From: Azorinus chamasolen
Lineage: Eukaryota > Mollusca > Bivalvia > Cardiida > Solecurtidae
Direction of reading: 5' to 3'
Length of the DNA stretch: 64,000 nt
Assembly (NCBI GenBank): GCA_963576725.1
Contig: OY755251.1
Location: 34,663,619-34,727,618 of the forward strand
Shown: one piece after another, positions 52,489 through 62,000 of the stretch
Numbering within the stretch: the stretch's first letter is position 1
How the letters are laid out: each line of letters begins with the position of its first letter
The notes under the pieces: generated by a model
Seen by the model: the letters and a program-made list of their open reading frames with translations, nothing else
Told to the model about the DNA's origin: nothing
Database searches by the model: none
Translations under genes and position numbers: made by a program

Positions 52489-52944
52489 CCCTTTACTCCA
52501 TAAATACGCCTTTTACACACTTTACAAACAGAATAGACCCAGATCTGACGGCTTCCATAGGAGCCCTTTGATCAGTGTCAGCTGTTTGCTAATTGAATTA
52601 AACTGATTATACAGTTTCTACAATGGCCAAAATTTCCTGTGTTAACCCATTCCCTCATAGGCTATTTTTAGTTCCAACCACTTTGAATAAATCTACCGAA
52701 AAGGAGCATTAACTAGAGAAAAGGACATTTTTTAGAATTTTGTAGTTTGAAACCATTGTGTAAATAGAGCATTTGCTCCTATAGGAGCAAATGCTCTATT
52801 TATCACAATGGTTTCATAAAGTGACTTTAACAGAGGCATAGAAAGGTGTATTTATGGAGGAAACGGTTAATATGTCATTTACAAAATGCATTCCATTAAT
52901 AGTCATGTGATTATTTCTTACATAAATATTCATGGAGTAAAGGA
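52485..52944. mobile_element. TTAA core-1 element split by a core-2 element
   Basis: TTAACCCTTTACTCCATAAA to CCTGTG, then the insertion, then TATGTCATTTACAAAATGC to CATGGAGTAAAGG. The core-2 element entered a TTAA formed at its CTGTGTT-ATATG site. Confidence 0.9.
52642..52870. mobile_element. TTAA core-2 element nested in a core-1 element
   Basis: TTAACCCATTCCCTCATAGG ... GGAGGAAACGGTTAA. Confidence 0.93.
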
Positions 52945-53007
52945 CCAATCCTCAATAAAATGTTTCACATTGTACAGGCCATATTGAAGAATGATAATGT
53001 GTACATA

Positions 53008-53100
53008 CAGTCAAGTCTGGCAAAATATGACCACTGAAAAGAAGTCCCAATTCCAAATTTTAAAACAGCTGGCAGCTTAATGCAGGACAAAAGTTATACA
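53008..53100. mobile_element. TA-flanked palindromic element, left half
   Basis: CAGTCAAGTCTGGC ... GGCAGCTTAATGCAGGAC. Confidence 0.45.
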
Positions 53101-53148
53101 AAAAAAATCACGTTTTTATTTTATTTTTGTGTTACCTTTTCACTGCAA

Positions 53149-53394
53149 TAACCCATTACTCCATGAATAATCGTGCAAGAAATAATGACGACATGAATAT
53201 TAATTTGGTTATATTTTCTGATTGAACACGAATGCGAGAATTTTTTACCATGATAGAAACTGTAGAAACATAATCTGTATTATATCAAAAGCAAACAAAG
53301 CAGACCCTGATCAGATGGCTCCTATAGGAGCTATCTGATCTGGGTCTACTCTGTTTGCAAAGGTGTAGAAAGGCGTATTTATGGAGTAAAGAGA
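53149..53394. mobile_element. TTAA miniature element, core 1
   Basis: ATAACCCATTACTCCATGAA ... GGAGTAAAGAGATAA; core GATGGCTCCTATAGGAGC. Confidence 0.88.
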
Positions 53395-53517
53395 TAAGCA
53401 ATCACCTGTTTTATACAGACTCCTATGTTGATAAATTATGTGGTCGCGTTAGCGCGACTACAGTACCAGTAAACCAATTCTAGAGTAAATGTATCATCAG
53501 GGTTTGTCAAAAGTATA

Positions 53518-53738
53518 GGGTCTCGTTTTACGAAAGATCGTACGACCAAACATCGTAAGTCCTAATTTACGCCAGTCATTAATATTCACATTCGCCGAAA
53601 TTATCACGTTCTAGCATGTGATAAGTTAAGATTAACTTCATTCCACAGAAATTATCATAAGTTCTAACATATGATGATATGGAATTGTTAGACCTTATGA
53701 TAATTTCTGTTGTACAATCATTTTCGTAAAACGAGCCC
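53518..53738. mobile_element. Inverted-repeat element (GGGTCTCGTTTTACGAAA ends)
   Basis: GGGTCTCGTTTTACGAAA ... TTTCGTAAAACGAGCCCC; second-order repeats GAAATTATCA(T/C) and CTAACATATGATGATATG inside. Confidence 0.75.
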
Positions 53739-53856
53739 CTGAGCACTTTGCAAGCTAAGCTCTTTTCAGAGTTAATTTTTTAGTGGAATTTCTCTTCATA
53801 AAACCAGTCAGAATGTCCAACACTGCCTCACTAGGATCTAAACTGTTGGCATAGAT

Positions 53857-54150
53857 CAGAGGTCCAGATAAGATGCGTAAATGAACCCTTTCCCTGTTCT
53901 CTATTTATTCCAAATTACAATACGTACTGAATATTCAGACAAAATACATGTAATTATAATGAAATATGGAACGTGAAACATTGTAGCCATTTCAGGAGCT
54001 AAAGAATCGGATCTATCAAATTCTATAGCAAACAGAGCAGACCCTGATCAGATGGCTCCAACAGGAGCCGTCCGATCTGGGTCTACTCTGTTCGCAAATA
54101 CAAAAAAGGGAATAACTTCTTTATTTCTCCACCAAACCCTATTAGTCATA
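53857..54150. mobile_element. CAGAGCT-type element split by a TTAA core-1 element, right end lost
   Basis: CAGAGGTCCAGATAAGATGC, then a TTAA element (53882-54111), then TTTATTTCTCCACCAAACCC; the rest is replaced by another TTAA element. Confidence 0.75.
53882..54111. mobile_element. TTAA core-1 element, nested
   Basis: TGAACCCTTTCCCTGTTC ... TCGCAAATACAAAAAAGGGA; core GATGGCTCCAACAGGAGCC. Confidence 0.8.
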
Positions 54151-54296
54151 ATAAAATAGCACATGGCAGATACTGTATTATATCATAAGCAAACAGAGTA
54201 GACCCTGATCAGAAGACTCTTACATGAGCCAATTGATCTGGGTCTACTCTGTTTTGCAAGGGTGTTGAAAGGCGTATTCATGGAGTAACGAGTTAA
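54150..54296. mobile_element. TTAA core-1 element, left end lost
   Basis: ATAATAAAATAGCACATGGC ... CATGGAGTAACGAGTTAA. Confidence 0.75.
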
Positions 54297-54679
54297 GCAA
54301 TCACCTGGATATTAATATGCAAATACATTTGCAAGACTTTCTCAACTTTTGGCAAAAAGCTTAGACCCTGTCAGACTGGTTAGGTTCTAAATTTTGCAAA
54401 TCCCTAAGATACCTACCCTCAAGCTGACCTCCCAAAATCTCGGTAAAATCAGGCATTATAACAATCACTCACAGAGTGATTTGAAAATACATATACAAAT
54501 GCAGTAAGACCCATCTAAACTGGACTTTACAGGCACATCCCCTGGTACTATAAGACCTTGTCTCAGTGCTCTAAACTCCAAACTATCCGATTTGGTTTCG
54601 CAGTGCCCTTCACTTGGCCCAACCGATATTTACTTTTTAGTAAGGCGTTTTGTGACATTACGTCTTACCATACTCCTGC

Positions 54680-54906
54680 TTAACCCATTACCTCATATGC
54701 TATTTTTAGACCCAAGCTCTTTGAATGAATCTACCCAAAAGGAGCATTTACTAGAGAAAAGTAAAATATTAGAATTTTGTAGTTTGAAACCATTGTGATA
54801 AATTGAGCATTTGCCCCTATGGGAGAAAATGCTCTATTTATCAATGGTTTCAAGAAGTGGTTATTACAGAGGCATAGAAAGGTGTATTTATGGAGGAAAG
54901 GGTTAA
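54680..54906. mobile_element. TTAA miniature element, core 2
   Basis: TTAACCCATTACCTCATATG ... GGAGGAAAGGGTTAA. Confidence 0.92.
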
Positions 54907-55154
54907 CCCTTTCCTCAATAATAACCTCATGAATATTAATTAGATTAATTTGTTATAAGAGCACATGGACATGGAAACTGTTGGGTTTGGCAGAAACTGT
55001 AGAATCATGTCTATATCATATAATATAGATATAACTCTTCAGTTTCTTCCATGGCCAAAATTTCCTGTGTTCATATGCCATAGTACAAATGAATGTAATT
55101 TATATTCATGACGTCATTATTTCTTACATATATATTCATGGAGTAAAGGGTTAA
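54903..55154. mobile_element. TTAA element with two like arms head to head and no core
   Basis: Both ends carry the outer arm normally found at only one end (CATGAATATTAATTAGATT; TATATTCATGGAGTAAAGGG). They join at ATCATATAATATAGAT. Confidence 0.75.
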
Positions 55155-55299
55155 GAAAAACAAATTGTACCGACCAAGCCCAGAGCACTACTAGACCATG
55201 ATCAAAGGGGCTCCTCATGAGCCCAGTGCATGATCAAAGGGCTCCTCTATGAGCCCAGTGTTCTGGGTATACACTGTTTGCAGTACACTCGTATCTGGC

Positions 55300-55590
55300 A
55301 TTCAAAGGGTTAAATTTAATAAAGAAAATCTAAAATCTTCTTCAAATATAACTCAAATATGAAAAGTAGCTCTCCTCTCTTTCTTTAAAGACTGGATCAA
55401 GATATGATTCTATACATCAGGAACCAGTTTCATAAAAATGTTTCAATAGTGGCTAAATTGAGCTTGTTATTTCAAAATCATGTTAAGGCTTGACATGAAT
55501 ACATTTAATATTTGAACTTAAAATGGCTGGCTATATCTTGCTACACTAATATCTTATGGGCAATTTCTCATTTAATATTAATTAATTTAA
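55300..55590. other. No feature recognised
   Basis: AT-rich intergenic; a core-1 tail (CTGGGTCAACTCTGTTTGC) follows at 55627-55690. Confidence 0.35.
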
Positions 55591-55814
55591 ATCTGTAAAA
55601 ATGAAAATTGATTTCATTTTTGAATCTGACCTGGGTCAACTCTGTTTGCAAAAACATGAAAAGTGTCTCTATGGAGTAAAGGGGTAAACCTATGTTTGTT
55701 TGTGAAACTGGGGCCTGATGTTCCAAGTTGCCTGAAAACCAGCCAGGCTAATTACTTAGAATGCACAATCAATATATAAGCATATCACTACACTGTCACG
55801 GACATGTACAAATC

Positions 55815-55897
55815 ATATCGAGGGCTTGGTGCAAAACTATTCTAACTCCTCCACCTTTTTGTTGAGTTAGAATAGTTTTGCACCAAGCCCTCGATAT
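55815..55897. repeat. Perfect 34-bp hairpin with 15-nt loop
   Basis: Left arm ATATCGAGGGCTTGGTGC... and its exact complement, loop CTCCACCTTTTTGTT. The 83-nt size is like a microRNA precursor, but the arms have no mismatches, which is more like a young foldback. Confidence 0.9.
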
Positions 55898-56025
55898 GTA
55901 TACAATGCAACAATATAATGGCAGTATTTCAAGAACTGACAGGGGATCAACAAGACTTTCGGATTATCATGATGGTTGAAAAACTAACAATAATGGTACA
56001 GGCGCTCTAAATTTTGGTATTCCGA

Positions 56026-56270
56026 TTATCCCATTCCCTCATAAGCTATTTTTAGATCCAACCACTTTCAATAAATCTACTGAAAAGGAGCAGTTACTAG
56101 AGAAAAGTATTTTTTTTAGAATTGTATAGTTTTGAGACCGTTGTGATAAATAGAGCATTTTCTCCTATGGAGCAAATGCTCTATTTATCACAATGGTTTC
56201 AAGAAGTGGTTTATCACAATGCTTTCAAGAAGTGACTATTAAAAAGGCGTATTAATGGAGGAATGGGTTT
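56026..56270. mobile_element. TTAA core-2 element, ends decayed
   Basis: TTATCCCATTCCCTCATAAG ... GGAGGAATGGGTTTA; the right arm has a short duplication (TTTCAAGAAGTG twice). Confidence 0.85.
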
Positions 56271-56740
56271 ACCCTGGTATTTCAATAACATTAAACAGAA
56301 TTTGAGTTGGGACTTGAAAACTCCCTCGATATAGGCATATGTCTCGGAAAAGGACTGCTGAAATGATGCCATTATGCTGTATGCCATAATGAATTTCTGA
56401 AATGCACTTATACGTTGTTTTTTTTGCTATTTTTCTTGTGTGTTTTTTTCCAAATAACTATATAATCAATCATAGCCAAGTGTAAAGACTTTTCTCTGAA
56501 TACCTGAGACACAATATAAACCTCAAAAGAGTACAACAGCAACACCATTCACAACTCCACAAACAAAAGTTGGACAAAAACAAAAGTGTTCCAATGTGCA
56601 TGTCAAGCAGTTCTATTCTATTATGTTATCAAGGCTGGCAATGACGATGCACTGACGATGTAGTGATGATACAGTTGTTGAGATTCCTGTTATAACAATA
56701 TCATGTAAAATTCAGTCCATGGTGTAGATCACATAACCTG
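56271..56740. other. No feature recognised
   Basis: AT-rich intergenic sequence. Confidence 0.35.
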
Positions 56741-56744
56741 AAAA

Positions 56745-57050
56745 ATAAAACAAAACAAGATGTGTTTGTGAAACACTATGCCCCCCGATTACTGCCAATA
56801 TAAATTTGACCCGTAATTTGACCTTGATATATGACCTTGACCTTAATAAGTCACACCTAAAAATGTTCACCTCCATAAGTTGCACATGCATGCCAAGTTT
56901 GAAGTATGTATGTGCAATGGCTACAAAATTATCGCCAATGTTAAAATTGTCCACAAACAGGTCAAAAACAATAACCCCACCACCCTTGATTAAAAACATT
57001 ACTTTTACCATAATCAAACAGCGGTAAACTGCACAGACCATCAAAGGTCT
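56745..57050 (-). repeat. Probable dispersed repeat (TTTGTGAAACACTATGCCCC start)
   Basis: GATGTGTTTGTGAAACAC, then GACCTTGA-type runs. The antisense strand is open for about 110 codons, but the sequence has the look of other non-coding molluscan repeats. Confidence 0.4.
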
Positions 57051-57074
57051 ACAATATTTACTACTCCATTAATC

Positions 57075-57325
57075 TTAACTATTTCCCTGCTGAATATTCA
57101 TGTAAGAAATAATATCATCATGAATATTCATTTGCTTAGGATTTATAATGGCATATGTACCCATGAATATTTGTTATAGGTACAAACCGGTTAAGATGGA
57201 TATATCATGATTTCATAAGCAAACAAAACATACCCTGATCAGACAGCTCCTATAGGAGCCGTCTGATCTGGGTCTACTCTGTTTGCAAAAGAGTGAAAAG
57301 GCGTCTAAATAAGGGAAAGGGTTAA
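57075..57325. mobile_element. TTAA miniature element, core 1
   Basis: TTAACTATTTCCCTGCTG ... AAGGGAAAGGGTTAA; core GACAGCTCCTATAGGAGCC. Confidence 0.92.
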
Positions 57326-57558
57326 CCCTTTACCTCATATAAACACATTTTCACACCTTTGCGAACAGAATAGACTCAGATTAGACGAAGCTGTCAGATA
57401 GATATGCTCTGTTTGCTTATTGTTTAATATAGATCCAATTCTAGTTAATGCCTGAGCAAGATGCCATGTGTTAATTCATATGCCATTATGAAAATAAATG
57501 TAATCAATATTACCAATGTCATTATTTCTTACATGAATATGCAACAGGGAAAAGGTTA
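57322..57558. mobile_element. TTAA miniature element, core 1
   Basis: Shares a TTAA with the preceding element; TTAACCCTTTACCTCATATA ... CAACAGGGAAAAGGTTAA; apex deleted. Confidence 0.88.
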
Positions 57559-57630
57559 ATGGTGAAATTTCTCATACAGTTTTGTTGGAAAGCTGACGCA
57601 AATGCTCAGAAAGAGTGCAGGCGAGAAAAA

Positions 57631-57882
57631 TTAACCCTCTCTCGGTTCCATGTTTATTCCAAATTTCGATACCTACTGAATATTCATGTACAAAATAGTT
57701 GTAACAAAATATAGAAAGTAGAACATTGTAGCCATTTTAGAAACTAAAGAAACAGATCTTTCAAATTCCATTAGCAAACAGAGCAGACCTTGATCTGATG
57801 GCTACTATAGCATCCATCTGATCTGGGTCTACTCTGTTTGCAAATGCATGAAAAAAAACATGTTTATGAGGGAAAGGGTTAA
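57631..57882. mobile_element. TTAA miniature element, core 1
   Basis: TTAACCCTCTCTCGGTTCC ... GAGGGAAAGGGTTAA. Confidence 0.92.
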
Positions 57883-58230
57883 CACTGACCTATCAATTGA
57901 CTGATCAACAATGTGACTCTTATATAGACTAACTAAACTTTGATTAGAGACACAAAAAGCATAACTGTCTGACAGACAAAAGAGGAAGTGTGAAACATCT
58001 GCATTATTATCAGAAAATTTAACTGAAGTCATAAAAAACATCTAAAATTAAAGAACTTTAGTGAGCAAATTCATATACCCCCGGCCGTCACATTCCCCAT
58101 GACAGATTCCTATGAATATCGAACTCATCCAGGCTTTTATTCATGACAATTCTTAAAGCAAATTTGAAAAAAAATGGTCATGAAATGAAAGTGCTAGATT
58201 GGCAACAATGTATTATGATACACAGACAGA
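57883..58230. other. No feature recognised
   Basis: AT-rich sequence leading into the minisatellite. Confidence 0.35.
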
Positions 58231-58620
58231 CTGATCAAAAACTATATACCCCCACAGACTGATCAAAAACTATATACCCCCCACAGACTGATCAAAAACT
58301 ATATACCCCCACAGACTGATCAAAAACTATATACCCCCACGGACTGATCAAAAACTATATACCCCCCACAGACTGATCAAAAACTATATACCCCCACAGA
58401 CTGATCAAAAACTATATACCCCCACAGACTGATCAAAAACTATATACCCCCACAGACTGATCAAAAACTATATACCCCCACAGACTGATCAAAAACTATA
58501 TACCCCCCACAGACTGATCAAAAACTATATACCCCCACAGACTGATCAAAAACTATATACCCCCACAGACTGATCAAAAACTATATACCCCCACGGACTG
58601 ATCAAAAACTATATACCCCC
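58230..58620. repeat. 28/29-bp minisatellite
   Basis: About 14 nearly identical units ACTGATCAAAAACTATATAC plus CCCC(C)ACAG. Units differ mainly in five versus six C and CAGA versus CGGA. Confidence 0.97.
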
Positions 58621-58635
58621 ATGAAATTTATAGTC

Positions 58636-58768
58636 ATGTCAGTGGAGAATCAGTTCTGTAACAGGCAAACAGAGCAGACCCTGATCAGACAGAACTACAT
58701 TAGCTGTCTGATCTGGGTCTACTGTTTGCAAACATGTACAGACGCCATAATAATGGAGTAAAAGGCTA
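58636..58768. mobile_element. TTAA core-1 element, right part
   Basis: GAATCAGTTCTGTAACAGG ... ATAATGGAGTAAAAGGCTAA; a second core-1 fragment follows to 58825. Confidence 0.7.
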
Positions 58769-58969
58769 ACCCTTTCTGTCACGCATTTGCAAACAGAGTA
58801 GACCCAGATCTGATGACTGCTGTGGACATATACCATTATAAAACTAGAACTATCACTAAAGGTGATGAAAACCCCTGCACAGTAACCTAAATCTCAAATT
58901 CAAGGACAGATAACTCCAAGGACTTTGTCAAAGGGAGAATAGTTTACCTTTGGACTAGTACACATCATG

Positions 58970-59070
58970 TTATGCTGTTATTTCCTGGATATCATTTTTC
59001 CTTTCAAGACTGTTGAATAAAAAAGTGGACCCATTACTTGTCGCACAGTCAAGCTGGAATTTCACATCCT
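58970..59070 (-). CDS. TIMELESS: Predicted Timeless last exon
   Basis: Minus-strand acceptor TTTATTTTTGCAG; frame continues as EDVKFQLDCATSNGSTFLFN and on to IQEITA, then TAA at 58972-58970. It is chosen as terminal because the frame closes here and no donor precedes the stop. It lacks the long basic/acidic tail of vertebrate Timeless, so an alternative last exon is possible. Confidence 0.5.
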
Positions 59071-62000
59071 CTGCAAAAATAAAATATCAAGAATTATTTC
59101 GAGCTTTAGATATGTGGCTTGTACTTTTACTTGTTAGCAGTGCTTAATATTGTAGGCGAATGACTCATTGTTTATTGGAGTAAATGTACAGTCGGCTAAG
59201 CGGTCCTTCGGACTGAAAGTAGACTATAACTGGGTAAATGTACTTGGTAATATCGCCTATTATGCCTTTGCAATCAGAACAGACCCAGCTCATGTCCGAC
59301 CTGTCCCATCGAAGTCTGATCTGTTTACATGAAATTGGTCTCCCATTATTTACCAACGCAATTTTCTAATTTTCAACTTTTAATTACAACAACTAAATTA
59401 CTACTTGTAAAGGACAGAGTCTTGTATGAAACTCATCAAGAAAATAGTTATGCAGCACACAATGATCAAAGGAAATACTACAAGTTTATAGGCAGTATTA
59501 TTTGAAGTATCATAAAGCATTCCAAGTTAATTATGCTTCACATGATTCACTCATAGAGACGACTTTTTGTCGCCCTTGCAAACAGAGTAAACCCAGATCA
59601 GACCAGGGTTGCCACAAACCAGAGGAAACAAAATTCCCTGACATTTCCCTGACATAATTTCAAATTTCCCCGACACATTTAATTGCGAAATTTGGTCTTT
59701 CTGTCATAATTTCTGTATATCTTAAAATATATAACCTTCATTCTCATGTTTTCAAAATTCCCTGACAGTTGCCTTTATTTTCAAATTTCCCTGAGAGTTC
59801 TCAAAATTCCCTGACCTTGAAAAAAAAAAAAAATTCCCTGACTTTTCCCTGACGTGTGGAAACCCTGCAGACACCTCCTGTAGGCGTTGTCTGATCAAGT
59901 CTGCTCTGTTTGCTTATGGAATAATATAGATCTGATTCTAAATGTGCAAGTTTGACTCGTTTGTCTTGATAGTAATATTCTCACCTTTGTTGATATCTCC
60001 AAGAATACTGGCCTTCTCTACGAGATCTTGTGATGTCCATTCTGCTGGTATCCGTGGATATAAGGCCTCAGTCTCTCCACTGAAGTAGAAGCCAAGGCGC
60101 TGCAGGAGCAGTCTCATGTACAGACTGTTACACACTTCCTCCTGGCAATCACTGAACAACGCCAGTGGTATCGGCTGCCCCATGTCTGAAATAGATCATT
60201 AGACCATTTCGCTTTGAAACTTCAGCATTCAAAGGGTTAACCCATTCCTTCAGCGTTTATTCCACTGGTTTTTATTATGATGTACTTATTTCAGCACATA
60301 AACAAATGAATTATGTAATTGTTGGGCATTTTTAAAACACGTTGCAAGAGATTATCACTTTAACCCATTCCCTCATATTGACGACTTTTGACAACTCTAT
60401 AAAAGTCACTTTGTGAAACCATTGTGATAAATAGAGCATTTGCTCCTATAGGAGCAAATGCTCTATTTATCACAATTGTTTCAAACTACAAAATTCTAAA
60501 TTTTCCTTTTCTCTAGCTAATGCTCCTTTCCTGTAGATTTATTGAAAAAGGTTGTATCTCAAAATAACTATAAAATTCTTAAGTTTTCCTTTTCTCTAGT
60601 TAATGCTCCTTTTCGGAAGATTCATTCAAAAAGGTTTTTATCTAAAAATAGCCTATGAGGTAATGGGTTAATGTAGAGAGATACTCACCGACATAGTGCT
60701 TCATGATCGGCTCCTCAACATGCTCTTTTCCAGTATGACCAGAGTCTGAAAACAGAAAACACCAGTATGAATCACAGATCTAGGTAAGTCCATGTAGCAA
60801 ATGTTTTACAAATTACAGTAAAATCCCGCCAATACAACCATCTGAAAGAGGTATAATTATGGGTGCTAGATGCAGATGGTAGCTTAATGCAGGACAAAAG
60901 TAACGTAGAAGGAGCTTCTGCATAACTTTTGTCCTGCATTAAGAAACCACCTGCTTATAAAGACACCAATGTTTATTCATTAAGTGGTCAAATTAGAGGG
61001 GTTTTACTGCACCCATAAATTATAGCCTTGTTGCCATGTGTTGTTTTCATGTTAAATTGAGAGAGAATATTGCTTTCAATACCTACTGAATATTCATGGA
61101 CAAAAAAGTTACAATGAAGTATGGAAAGTGTAGCCATTTTAGAAAGTCCAATAGCAAACAGAGCACACCCTGATCAGACGGCTCCTACAGAAGTCATCTG
61201 ATCTGGATCTACTGTTTGCAAAGGCATCAAAAGGTTTTCCTTCCTTTTCCAAACCAGTCATTATCTCTGCTATTATACATTACCTAGTTTCACGTAGGCT
61301 GCCTCCAGTAAGCTTTGCTGTATGAATCTGAGCTGGTCTGTAAGTCCGTGTGTGCGGACCTTGTCCAACAGACAGGCCAGGATTTTGTCCTCCTCAAAAC
61401 CAGACGGGTCCATCATAGAGTCTTTCTCGTCTTCCTCTATCTTGAAGATTTCACCAAGAAGCTGAAGGGTTTTATCACTTTCCCTATCTGATACTTCATC
61501 CTGGAATTCAAAAGGCGTGAAACAAATGTTAGAGCTGAGACTATTAGCCCTTTACTCCATGAATATTCATGTCAGAAATTATGACATCATGATATTATTT
61601 AGATTGTCTTATATAATGGTATACAAAGACAGGTCCATTTGACTTAGGCAGAAACTGTATAATTAGATCTATATCATACCATGAGCAAACAGAGCAGACC
61701 TCAGTCAGACAGCTCCTACAGGAGCCATCTGTTCTGGGTCTTCTCTGTTGGCAAGGGTGTAGAAAGGCGTATTTATGAAGTAAAGGGTTACTTAAACCCT
61801 TTACCTGATGAATATTCATGTAAGAAATAATGACTGCATGAATATCAATTAGCTGAACTTACAGCATTATGAACAAAAGAATTTTTACCATGGCACAAGC
61901 TGCAGAATCAGACCTATATTATTATATATATTATTACATTTTTATTCTATAAGCAAACAGATTTATTTATTTCATTAAGTGACTTTTAAAGACTTATGTA

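Noticed and set aside
56712..57044. 110-codon minus-strand open frame
   Set aside because: Lies in a probable dispersed repeat, lacks recognisable domains, and has no splice or frame support.
58230..58620. Regular 28-bp repeats resembling CRISPR repeats
   Set aside because: Head-to-tail identical units without spacers and no cas genes.
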